From Daedaleopsis sinensis (taxonomy: Eukaryota > Basidiomycota > Agaricomycetes > Polyporales > Polyporaceae), in contig CM066306.1 in NCBI GenBank assembly GCA_033807695.1, positions 1,178,001 through 1,242,000 of the forward strand: 64,000 nt of DNA. The letters run 5' to 3'. Position numbers and translations under genes: made by a program. Positions 53,649 to 64,000 of this stretch are shown here, piece by piece; position 1 is the first letter of the stretch, and each line of letters begins with the position of its first letter. The notes below the pieces were generated by a model. The model was not told the origin of the DNA. It did no database searches and saw only the letters and a program-made list of their open reading frames with translations.

Positions 53649-55199
53649 TCAAACCACGGGCGTCAAGTCAAACGCGTCTTCTCCCGCCTTCTTCACCGCA
53701 ACGCCCTTCTCGGTGACGATAGCAGTGATCAGGCTCGCTGGCGTCACGTCGAAACTTGGGTTGTACACGCCCTCCAGGCCCTCTGGAGTCACCATCACCG
53801 TCGCCTGCTGCTTCTCCCCATCCGCGTTGAGCACTGGCGGAAACAGCGCGCCGCGCACACAGCACGCCTCGATTGCAGGGCGCTGTTCGATGGGGATCCT
53901 GCAACGACCGTGTCCAGCTCCGATCGCAGCTGCTGAGACGGACAAGCACGTACCCGCTTCCATCCGCAACATCCAGGTCGACTGTGCTCACAGGTGCGAC
54001 CACGATGAATGGGATCTTGTGCCGAGCCGCGAGCACAGCCGCGTTGTATGTCCCGATCTTCCCACAGAAGTCAGCAGTGCCTCGAGACGACTCTATCGGT
54101 GGTATATATATCCCCACCTTGTTGGCCGTGTCCCCGTTGCGCGCGATCCGGTCTGCACCCACAGCTGCAACGCCGCGTCAGTCTCCACCTCCCCGAAATC
54201 CAGCCCTCCGAGGTCGCTCACCGATGCCGTGTATCTCGTGGTGCTGGAACAGCGAGCCGACCATGCTGTCGCACAGCATCGTCGACGGGATGTTCAGCGT
54301 TTGCAGCTCGAGGGCGGTCAGGCTGCATCACCATCACCATCACGAGCACGACCGAGAGCTGTCAGTCAGTACTGCGCGAGCAGAACAGCGGGCGGACGGG
54401 CTGACCGCGAGCCCTGGTGATAGGGCGTCGACTGCGTGAAGAACGCGCGCTGCAGCTGCCCCGTCTCGTGCAGGTACGTGATCAGGCCCAGCGCCGTGCC
54501 GTAGCCCTGCAGCACCAGTGTCAATTAGAAGAGCAATAACCCCTGATCAGCCCGGTTTCGCAAGACGCTGCAAACACGACTGACCGAAGTCGCGAGCGAG
54601 CCCGTGTTGCACACGGTCATCACGTTCAGCTTCGCGCCGTCCCCGCCGCGCGCCTTGACCTGCTCGACGAGCCACTCCCCACCCCACTTGGCCATGAGCC
54701 TGTTCCTTCCGACGTCCTCCGCGTCGATCGCCTTGGCCTCGTCGACGAGCGCCTGCGCGGTCGCCCTTGGGTCTGCCCCAGCCTCTGTCGACGCCTGGAG
54801 CGTCCGCGCGAGGCGGCGCGTCGCGGCCCCGAGGTTGACCGCGGTCGGCCGCGCGGTGAGGAGGTGCGCGAGGATGGGCTCGACGTGCTGCGTCAGCGCG
54901 GCTGTGTCCGCGAGCCACGCCGGGGCGGGGGTACTCTGGAGGCCGCGGGAGAGGTGGTCTGCGATGGCGAGCGCGGCGAGGGAGGCGATCGCGGGGGCGC
55001 CTCGGATCTGCGAAGAAACGGTAAGGGGTTAGTGAGCGTGTCATCCCGGAAGTGGGCAGCGGACCTTCATGGTTTTGATAGCATCGAACGCATCGTCGAT
55101 GGTCCGGATTTCGAGGAACTCGGTGGTGTGGGGCAGCAGGAGCTGGTTGACGATTTCCAGCTTGCCGTTGTCCGTGCGGATGGAAGTTAGTGCCGGCAT
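53649..55199 (-). CDS. MRI1: Methylthioribose-1-phosphate isomerase
   Basis: Six exons: 55199-55065, 55007-54585, 54506-54406, 54322-54222, 54164-53954, 53898-53649; 1,221 nt, 406 residues. Family motifs: [50 protein letters not shown], the catalytic cysteine in [33 protein letters not shown], the catalytic aspartate in [16 protein letters not shown], and [12 protein letters not shown]. The enzyme converts methylthioribose-1-phosphate to methylthioribulose-1-phosphate in the methionine salvage pathway, in the cytosol. It is homologous to eIF2B alpha/beta/delta subunits, but the catalytic residues are present. The N-terminus and length agree with yeast Mri1, so the gene appears complete and functional. 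Confidence 0.95.
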
Positions 55200-57406
55200 T
55201 ACAGCTGGGCTTTCAAGGGGGTGTGAACGAGTACGATCGCTATTGAGTACGTTGAGTAGTAGTTGGCCGTATGCCCTATCGATGAGAGCTGGATGAGAGA
55301 GACACGAGCAAGGTTCACAGATTGGTGCTGAACCTAGTTGCCTTCGATGCAAATTGCGTTTATTGCCTTTCTGGGACGATCACCCAATCTCACGATCCTC
55401 GATCGCAATACTATTCGTAGCCACGGGCGTCACCTTCGTGAACTCCCTCCTGACACTCTGTCTTTGACTCAGTGAGTCCTTCTGAGTCTCACACTCCTCC
55501 ACTTATGCACAGGAATCAGAGGGGAAAATCACGAGGAAATCAAGACTGCCAGCCACCTATTCCCTGCTAAGTATTCCTGGCCCTACTAGCGGGCGATCAA
55601 ACCATGATGAAACGGCCCGGGACGGGGTTGGTGCAACGTTGGTGCCTTGGACTGCGAAGTTACTTATATGCCATCTTAAGTAAACCCTTCGCCTTGCATG
55701 TTCCAGGCGTTCTAAGCACTAAGCATGTCCTAGTACTTATGTCGGGTATATTCGCAGCTCCATGATCGGAGGTCCATGATTGCTCGAATGCATCCGCTAT
55801 CATGGCATAGAAAGTTCATCAAGTCCGTGTCAGCACAGGTCGTGCACAACAACCATTTGATCTTCAATGTGTAAGTAGTATATAAATTATATACACAAGA
55901 CACCGTGATCAATATCGCAGCACTGCGTCGTTTCGGCGACAGCGTCGTTCGAGACATCAAGTCGTTTCAGAACCTCAGCAGTGCACGGGCCTGTCTGAAA
56001 GTCATCAATATGCGGGGTATACGAGGGTACACATGACGTGCTCCTCAGGAACCCTGCGGATTAAGTACTCATGGTCTCCTCCTACACAGTGCACGAGCCG
56101 ATGTACTTACGAGATCCTGTAGAACGTTCAACGGAATGCCTCCCGGCGAAACCCCCGCAGCCGAACGAGGCAAGTCGCGAGAAGTGCAGTCGGAGCCCAG
56201 TCTAGCCTAGTGAAGGTGACTTACGGTCATGCCGCGTCGTGCTCTGTCGTGCCCGCCACGCGCAGCCCCCGTCTCAGATTGAGTGCGCGACGATTGACGT
56301 GCGTCCGCGGGCGACTGTCAATCTGCGTTGCCACGGTGAGCATGGCCCGAGGTTAACATGAAACAGCGTGCACGTGTGCGCGTGCCTGCGCGTCCGACCA
56401 GCTCGAGTCACGGACCACGGCCCGCGCAACATCGATGATCCCGACTGTGCGTGTAAGTTGTCGGAGGTTGTCGGACGTCGGAGCAGCTCACTCTACTCCG
56501 ATAGGTACTTGTTCGCGTCGACGGGGCTCCCAATGGCACTGAGACCACTCCGGTGTCTCATCCAAGCCCATCTACTGACCATGGAAGTGATCAATCGCAC
56601 GAGCACACCTGACTCGGATCCGAAGCTCCCTCTGAGCAGCATCTGAACTCTCGGGAGTGAGTCGATGGTTGGAGATCCTGCTAAGTATGTATATATATGT
56701 AACACCCACCACTGATGCATAGATGCTCAGGTGGCCCTGCTCCCCAACCATGCTTACTGGGCGTGATGATCGCAGCAACGTCAGGCAACGTCCTCATCAA
56801 TGGACGCGAAAGCTGTGCCAGCCATTCGATATAGAATCGCAATCAACACCTGCCACCCTCTGCCACCAACCACGATTGTCGAGTTACGGGGACCCCGGAA
56901 CACCCTTTCACTCTGAGCCATGATATATGATACATAATGCATGCATGCATGAACGTTTGAACGTTGACGCTAGCCTCCGAACGACGTGTGGTGACGCCGA
57001 CTGCCATTATTGATGTCGGACGGTGTTGCCCCTGTTTAATTTGAAGACTTGGCGACAGATGCAGACAATTACGATTCAAGGTCTTCCGACTCGGGTTCAT
57101 GTACTTAGCAGCACTTCACTTTTTCCCGGGACGCGCCTGGCATTGTATAGCATTGTATCGGACAAGTCAGGCCCATGTTGCGGGATGATCTCACTCTCAC
57201 CGGACGCTGGGAGATCGTCCGAGCCGGTCCGGGCACAAGGAATCGTTTTCCCTGCTGCACAGGGAGTCGATGGACGGCGGGGTTGTTGCGTGTAAGTAAG
57301 TATATAGGCACTGCGATGTGAGTGTGCAGCACAGCAGACATCGAGGAAAGGCCGCGTCGGACGAACCCGAGCCTGACACTGACACTGACACTGACACACT
57401 GCAACA
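55200..57406. other. 2.2-kb stretch without a recognised gene
   Basis: Both flanking genes point left. Contains alternating purine-pyrimidine repeats (TATATATGT near 56690; GCATGCATGCATG near 56940) and a CTGACA hexamer run (57373-57397) just downstream of the next gene. No coding sequence supported. Confidence 0.45.
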
Positions 57407-59941
57407 TCAGAGCGGCAGCTGGACGCGGTAGAAGCCGGCAGAGCCGTCCAAATCGACAACCTCGCAGTCGAGGCTGTCGCCGTTCCCGATCTGTGTCTCC
57501 ACACAGGTGAAGTCCATCGTCTGTGCACAGCACGTCCGACGGGCACGTACGCGTCGAAGACCACGCCGGGAACAGCACAGACACGTCAGAACCTTCGCGG
57601 CAAACACAAGGCGGAGATCCTCACCTTGTACAAGACGGCCATCGGGTGATCTGTGCATGGACGAGGTGCGTCAGACTTCAGTACGTGCTTCACTTTGCAG
57701 ACATGCAGACGCGACGCGGTCACTCACGCCAGACCCCAGTGTCGTACACGATCCCCTGGCCGGCGGATGCTACGAACGCGCGCAGGCTCGCCAGGTCCGG
57801 TCGGTCGTCTTCCCCATTCTTCGCGACGATCACCAGGTACGCACTCCCGGGGCTCTCCAAGGCGTCGCCCTCCGAGGCACCGGACGCGGGGGCGCCTCCG
57901 CCCATCGGAATGAACGCCTGGTTCGTGCACGGGTGGCGTTCCAAGACCTTCACCTCCCACGCACCCCCGGGGCGCACGTCCACGGGCGTGCAGCGGTAGA
58001 CGGAGAGGCCCGCTGTGGCCCCGGCGCCCGGGGGGTACGACGCCTCGAGCAGCGCGAGCTTGTGGAACTTGGTCGCCGTGCCCTGGTTCGCGCCCGTTAT
58101 GCGCGTGTGTCGCGGGTCCGGGACGGCGTGGACGTCCGCGTACGCCTGCACGACCTTCCCGAAGGGCGCGAATGCCTCCGCCGTCAGCGGAAGGGCGGGG
58201 ACCGTCGGCCCAGACAGCACTGCGGCTGCAGACACACCGACAGGAGCGGGCTCAGGGCTGTTGACAGCACCAGCACTGCTCCCGCCATCGGCCGCGTCCC
58301 CGGCATTGGCCAGGGTGGCTGCGCCAGAGCTGCCCGGACTGATGGCAGATGGGTCCGGGACCGCTGCGGCCTCGAGGTTCTGTCCCGAGACCGCATGCGA
58401 GCCGAAAATGCGTACTCGCTTGATACCGCCGTCGGGGTAGATAGTAATCCTGACGTGGGTGTACGGGGTCCCGCCGACGTTCTCGAGCTGGAAGAAATGC
58501 TGGCGGTGCGGGCCGAGCTTCGTGCGGGGAAGGATAGATGTCCAGCTGTCGTCGAGGACGTCTGTCGGTACCAGCTCCGAGCTCTGCGCCGCATGGAGCT
58601 CGCAGGACTCGGGGAAGTTGCCCTTGAAGTGCGCCGTGTCGATCTCTACTTGAGAGAGGTAGCTGGTGACTCCGCTGAGTAGTTGCAGTGAAAAGCCGAG
58701 GTGGAAGGCCGAGGTGGTGTTGTGGGCAGCGTGAGCTATGGCAGCAGACCACACCGGGTAGGAGACATGCTTACAGTTTGATGATCGCCCAATCCTTGTG
58801 ACCGGGAGCGCGGCTGCGCTTAGTTTCCCAGCCATCACCCATATCTTTGCCTGTGGCACGAGGAGAAGCGGGATGACAATTATTGCGATGGACTCGGACG
58901 TTTAGGGACTCACCTCGTCCGGGGAGAATAAGGTTGGAGCCAACGCCAAAGTGCTGATCAGAAGTGTAGACGACGCGACCTCCTGAGAAAACATGCGCAA
59001 GATCGAAAACCGCGGAGGTGTCAGAGGGGAAGACGGGTGCCACTAGGCCATATACACGGAACCGCGCCTAGGAAGAATACGGAAGTCAAGACCACCGGCT
59101 TTTTCACGACGTCGGGAGACAGGCTCACAATCCCTCCATCTGGGTACATGTTAAGCTTGACATAATTCACGCCAGTCGAGGGAGTCACGGTGAAGAGATG
59201 GCTGGAACTCGGGCCAAGGTCGACCTTCGGTAGCAGTTCTGTCCACTAAACGGTCCGAGTCCACGATTAGCGGTGCCGTGCAAACTCCGGAGAAGCAGCA
59301 ACTCACTCTGGGGTCGTCTGCTTGAGGCGCGGAGCCGTCAGATGAGTACAGGATGTCAACGGAAGCCTGGGGTGCCTCATTCCCTGACGATGCCAAATTT
59401 GAAAACCAGTCAGTTCATAGATATCGTGGAATGACGGGCGTCAGGCGTTACCGTTGAAATGGCTGGTGTCTATGTCAAATCCAGTTATTGAACCGGTAGT
59501 ACCCAGTTTGATAATGCACCTGGGTGCAAATGTGTTCAGCAGTTGTGACAAATGGGTGAGCATATCCCGCCCCCGCGTACCAATCATAAGTAGGGTTGTG
59601 TCTCCGAGATTCCCATCCACTGAATAGTGCGCCCTTTGGGCCGAATTGACCCTTCAGACTTGGTGCGGGCTGTCGGCAAGCTCACTTGATTAGTCCGCGG
59701 TTTGCGGCGTACAGGAGTAAGGGGATATACCTCGACAAGAAGCAAATGAAATGCTTCCGCGAAGAAGTCATCGGACACCGAGGTCACCTTGCCACCCAGT
59801 GCCACACTGGACAGCTCTAGTTGACGATCGTGTGAGCATCCATCCGGAGTTGTCGTTCGAACCCCATGAGGTTGTGGACGCACCGATCGTGGTGGAGAAC
59901 GTGTCCTTGAATTGATCGAGTGGGATCCGGGTGTAGTTCAT
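57407..59941 (-). CDS. Fused allantoicase - ureidoglycolate lyase
   Basis: Eleven exons: 59941-59884, 59816-59731, 59669-59581, 59519-59452, 59383-59307, 59245-59129, 59067-58914, 58850-58775, 58674-57728, 57650-57625, 57520-57407; 1,812 nt, 603 residues. Residues 1 to about 335 are allantoicase with its two repeats: [20 protein letters not shown] then [40 protein letters not shown] then [18 protein letters not shown] Ser/Ala/Gly-rich linker (about 338-397) leads to ureidoglycolate lyase ([50 protein letters not shown]). Allantoicase splits allantoate into urea and ureidoglycolate; the lyase releases glyoxylate and urea. Yeast has these as separate genes DAL2 and DAL3. Both halves retain their motifs and no stop or splice oddity separates them, so one bifunctional protein is expected. 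Confidence 0.92.
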
Positions 59942-60490
59942 GATAGGATAGGTGCAAGAGAGTGTTTGACGCACTAAGCAGGCGTTGGCCCCTAGGCCTG
60001 CAGTTTATCGCGTGCCCATAAGTAGACGCAGATATGTTTTCTAGAATTTGATCGCGATTGCAATTGCAGCAGATAAGCGAGGTTATCCTTACTTCTAGAA
60101 AATAAAATAGCCGCCGCAGACAACCAAACCCCCCTGCTCAGTGCTCTGCACGACGACAGCGAGCATCCTCAAACTGCTCACCTTGCTGGTCGACGCTCTT
60201 GCCCGGATGTCTGCGATCATCGTCGTAGCCAGCTCACGGATCTAGATCTAGGCGCCCAGTGTATTGATGGCGTGACCAAACTGGGCGAGCTCTCTGCCTG
60301 GGGTAATCACATGCGAATGCTTTTGTCCGCCACAGGTGAAGACCAACGATGTCCTCCGTCCCTCTTGCACGAACCACGAGCTCGCCATGATAGACCACAT
60401 CCTCGGCCGTCCGAGCATCAGTTGGAAAAGGACCCAGGTGTGTTCTGACCCCGTCACTCTGCACACAGCACAGCGTGAATTGTGCCGCTG
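59942..60490. promoter_or_regulatory. Divergent promoter region with GATA-type sites
   Basis: 549-bp space between two divergent genes. HGATAR sites, the kind bound by AreA/Nit2 nitrogen regulators, occur at 59941-59946 (TGATAG), 60005-60010 (TTATCG, reverse) and 60071-60077 (AGATAAG), all within about 140 bp of the fused gene's start codon. Binding is inferred. Confidence 0.5.
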
Positions 60491-63400
60491 ATGTCATTTC
60501 CGTCCTCTCAGGTCATTCTTGTGATCGTCTTTTGGTTTTGGCGGATTCTGCATGGAGACCCTAATGGTCCCAGGCTGCTTTGGATAAGAAGGGCAAACAG
60601 CAGACTGAGTGAGTGACTTCATCATTCATTCAATCTTCCTCCGACCAACTCCGACCACAAGAACGGTTCACGCCATGGCAACTCATCGTTAGCACATTGA
60701 CCGGCATGTACGCCGTCCGTCACTTTGACAAGATTCTGGGATTGGCAGGTGAGTGACTTATGTATCTCGTTCGCTACTGCTCTCACCGGCCGCACATCCA
60801 GCACCCGAACCACTTGCCAACTTAGTGAGCTTTCCAAGGCAGTCAGTGAATAGCCTCCCCATCTAACCAAATTGCCTTTTCAGTATTCCCCATCATATTA
60901 CCGCGCCACATGGATTACGACTGGTATGGACGCTGGTTTCGCTACAGCCATGTCCATTAGACCTCAATGGTTGAGGGATCTCTGTTCAATTGTATTCTCT
61001 GTATATTACATCATATACGCTAATGAGGCGGACGAGAAGGTGCGCCTTCGATGTCATTGAAGCTTGTTCCTGAAATCACTAACTTCCGTACAGCTTCGTA
61101 AATTTCGAGCAGTGCCTACTGTCGAGATGCTCAGGGCAACGTGGGAGAAGACCACGCACCCTTTTGTATGTCCTCGGTTCCCCTGGCTCCGAACCACATC
61201 GCTCACGTTCCCGCTAGATACGTTTGGTGACCCATCACCCTCCGATCAGTGTACGCCGCAAGATACTGCTTTCCCGCCCGAAGGACTCGACACACCGCCG
61301 CCCGATTACGACGTGGCTGTTCTTCGCCCCTCCGGCGGATCAGCTTTCGAGCGCAACTGACCTCATCCTGGACTTCCCCGGGGGAGGTTTCGTGTCCATG
61401 ACCCCAGAACACCATGAAGAACGCCTTAGGATGTGGGCGATACGCACCGGGAAGCCAGTCTTGTCGGTTGATTATGGGAAAGCACCGGAATGTGGGTGGC
61501 TGCTGTTGCCAGTGAATGCTATGCTATCCTGACCGAGCACGCCGTTGTGTGTCCACGCAGATCCCTACCCATACTCTATCGACGAATGCTTCGACCTGTA
61601 TCGCGTGCTGGTCGAAACGACCGGCATGGTCATCGGAATGTCGGGCCATGCGCTCAACATTATCTGCTCCGGCGACTCGGCGTGAGTTCAATGCTTGTTT
61701 TACCTCCTCAATCAAGACTCCTATGCTGAACGCCCGCTATCAATAGCGGCGCCCATATCGCTGTAACAGTTATGTTCAAGATACTGCAAACCCAGATGAA
61801 CCTGCCGCACCCTGTCGCGCTCGTGCTGAATTACGCGGCCCTGGATTTCAACTTCACCTCTTGGATGACACCACAGAATCTTCGAGTGCTCCATACTGAG
61901 CAGTCTTCCGGACACCTTTCGCTCCTGCCGGACCAGAAGGACCATCTGCGTCATATCAGTCCGTTATCCATGGTAGGGGACAGGGGACCCCGCCGGCGAC
62001 GCAGCCTTCGAGACACGCTGCGTGAACTGGCTACTACCTCAACCTCGAGGCCGAAGCTCCCTCTCCGTACCCGGCACACAACAACAGATGTGAGGCAATT
62101 GGTTCATGGTGATGACCACGACGAGCGCGGCGCCATGGGTGATTCCGAGGACGAGTTTGTCGACCCGGAGCGCGAGGAGAACAAGCCCCTCCGTCACCGG
62201 ATCCGTTTCGACCCCCATGTTTCGCAACGACAAGTGGTAGAGAGCCCTGGGCAGATGTACGAGCAGGAAATTGCCGCGGCCCCGGAAGCAACCGCACCGA
62301 TCGGGACGCGCCTTACGATGACCAGTCGCACCGGCTACTTCCAGGACCGCATCATCTCCCCCAGCATGGTGAGTTTCTCGCTCGCAACACAGCGGCGTCG
62401 TGATATCGATACATCTCCCTCCACCGCTTCCACCCCTCACACGAGCAGTGCCATCGCTCCCCTTTCTTCCGGACATCCAAATGCCGGCTGATTATGTCTG
62501 ATATCCCATGCTGACCCCGCCCTGTCTGTCTCCCACAGATGCGCGCCATGGCCATCCTCTACATCGGCCCGCACCGGAACCCGGACTTCCAGTCCGACTA
62601 CCAGCTCTCGCCCATCCTCGCCCCCGACCACCTCCTCGCGCAGTTCCCGCCGCTGCTGATGACGTGTGGGGAGAAGGACCCGTTCGTAGACGACACGCTC
62701 GTCTTCGCCGGGCGCGTGCGCGAGGCGAAGCGCGCCCGCCGCGCCGAGCTCGGCGAGCAGCCCGCGCGCGCGCTGCGGCGGGAGCGCGAGAGGCTCGCGC
62801 GCGAGAGCGAGGACGACTGGGTCCGCTTGGTCATCTTCTCCGAGTGGAGCCACGGCTACCTGCAGATGCCCGCGCTCATGCGCGAGGCCCGGGTGGTGAT
62901 CGACGACATCGCGGACTGGATCGCGGGCGCGTTCGGCAAGCACGGCGGGCGCGAGCTGCACCTACAGCAGCAGGCCCTGGCAGTGGGTGCGGCGCAGGCG
63001 GGCAGGGCGCGGCGGTACTCGAGGCCCGCGGCGCCGCCCGTGGAGGATGGCGACGCGCTGACGTCCGCGTCCGCGTCTGCAACCGAGACGGAGCCCGAGA
63101 CCGAGCTGGACATGGACGAGGTGCTCTCGTTCTCGCCCAAGCGACGGTCGCCGCCGACAACGTACGCGGACATGCGCAGGGGCTCGATGGCGTCGAACGG
63201 GACGGCCAGGGCGCGGCGGCCGTCGCCTCCCGCCCCCGCTGCTGCTCCCGCGCACTCCTCGTCGTCCGGGTCCGGATCCGGGAAGAAGGGCACGGCACAG
63301 GCAGGCGCGACGGCCCCGTCGGCGACGAACGGCATCCTGCACACGGTGCCCGCCCCGGAGGCGGCGCCGAAACGGCAGAGCACGACCTCCCCTGGGGTTG

Positions 63401-63537
63401 GCGCGGGCTCGACGGGTGCTGCCAGTGGGGCGCCGAAGGGCGGGCAGACGATCACCGAGTCGGAGCTGATGCGGCGGCGGCGGCTGCTCGACTCGCATCT
63501 CATCTCGCAGTCGCAAGACGCCGTGAATGGCCGGTAA
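60491..63537 (+). CDS. Alpha/beta hydrolase, hormone-sensitive-lipase-like (steryl/acyl esterase type)
   Basis: Nine exons: 60491-60608, 60662-60748, 60802-60824, 60884-61039, 61094-61165, 61218-61491, 61561-61681, 61747-62368, 62539-63537; 2,472 nt, 823 residues. The ATG at 60491 is chosen because it gives a hydrophobic anchor (SSQVILVIVFWFWRIL) in frame with all later exons. The oxyanion motif is LDFPGGGFVSM (residues about 202-212; Pro replaces the usual His of HGGG), the nucleophile is in CSGDSAGAHIAV (about 283), the acid in MTCGEKDPFVDDT (about 540) and the histidine in EWSHGYLQM (about 600). Two large inserts are present: an acidic/basic loop (about 345-480) and a disordered C-terminal tail of 200 residues (SASASATETEPETELD, SSSSGSGSGKKG). 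Probably anchored to ER or lipid droplets and cleaving an ester of a lipid; the substrate is not known. Confidence 0.88.
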
Positions 63538-64000
63538 CCGGTCGTGTGCTTGCTTGTGGGCGGCAAGTCGCAGGACTCGGGGGTGGAGGCCTGAGGAGGC
63601 GTGTTTGTGACCAAGTGGGCAGACGTTGGGGAGGGGGACGGTAGCTGCCCGGATCCGTGTAGGATGATCAGATCCGTGCGGGATGCGTATTGCTGGCGGG
63701 CCTTGCCGACAGCAGCTGGGGGTTAATGGAACGGTCGCCGCTGCGGAGCAGTGGCAGTCCTCTCGCGCATCGCGTGAATCGGGATCTGGGCCTGGAGCCG
63801 AATTCGCATGCACAGCTCCTGCAGCCCGGACTCTGTGTTCACTGTGCGGGACTGGGGAGGATGGCGATGCCCGTTGCCGTCGGGGTAGGACAAGTGCTCA
63901 ACCCGACGTTCAGCGTGCTGCGTGCAGCAGCCTGCGATCTGTAGCTGGCGTCGGACGGGTGTATTGGTGTTCATGGAGCTCGCAGCACTTGTGCATCGCA
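63538..64000. other. 3' flank; no gene recognised
   Basis: GC-rich flank of the hydrolase gene reaching the window edge; no supported coding sequence. Confidence 0.45.

Noticed and set aside
56930..56955. GCATGCATG run as a regulatory site
   Set aside because: Simple alternating repeat with no gene whose start is nearby.

Overview
The window is fungal nuclear DNA, almost certainly from a filamentous basidiomycete (Agaricomycetes-like). Genes are broken by many short GT-AG introns (mostly 50-75 nt), sit close together on both strands, and encode typical basidiomycete families: a secreted tyrosinase, an OPT transporter, an Acr3 arsenite exporter, Ppt1/PP5, a ureide-degradation enzyme and a fungal hormone-sensitive-lipase-like hydrolase. 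No tRNA, rRNA, CRISPR or bacterial feature was found.

Layout. 1-10.3 kb: a small DUF6640-like membrane protein, an F-box-like protein, a 6-phosphogluconate-dehydrogenase-like NAD(P) protein and a 21-exon OPT-superfamily transporter. 11.0-28.5 kb: a graveyard. Two decayed housekeeping genes lie tail to tail: a queuine tRNA-ribosyltransferase (TGT) relic on + and a DBP10/DDX54-type DEAD-box helicase relic on -. The helicase relic is split by a complete Tad-type LINE (13886-27968, 11-bp target-site duplication). The LINE is split by a full-length Ty3/Gypsy chromovirus with apparently identical LTRs (16208-23924, 4-bp duplication). The chromovirus integrase is in turn split by a 1.4-kb gag-only Copia-like element (17846-19255, identical 182-bp LTRs, 5-bp duplication) whose primer-binding site matches the anticodon arm of initiator tRNA-Met. 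That is a four-level nest whose order can be read from the junctions. 28.8-36 kb: a short MITE-like inverted repeat, an allantoate-permease-type MFS gene broken by a 4-bp tandem duplication, and a 4.5-kb gene-poor stretch. 36-40 kb: a 1,265-residue low-complexity protein of unknown function. 41.9-46.8 kb: tyrosinase (with a suspicious 1.4-kb intron) and Acr3. 48.3-55.2 kb: PP5 phosphatase, a secreted SLT/lysozyme-like protein and methylthioribose-1-phosphate isomerase, all on the minus strand. 57.4-63.5 kb: a fused allantoicase-ureidoglycolate lyase, divergent from an alpha/beta hydrolase.

How the genes relate. There is no obvious biosynthetic cluster. The clearest metabolic link is ureide nitrogen use: the fused enzyme carries out two consecutive steps (allantoate to ureidoglycolate to glyoxylate, releasing urea), and three GATA-factor-type sites lie just upstream of it. 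The MFS gene 28 kb away is of the family that imports allantoate, but it appears inactive. The most unusual content is the nested retroelements and the gag-only element inside them.

Exon boundaries were derived by hand from reading-frame continuity and GT-AG rules. Totals divide by three in the genes for which exon lists are given. Family names rest on recognised motifs, not on a database search.
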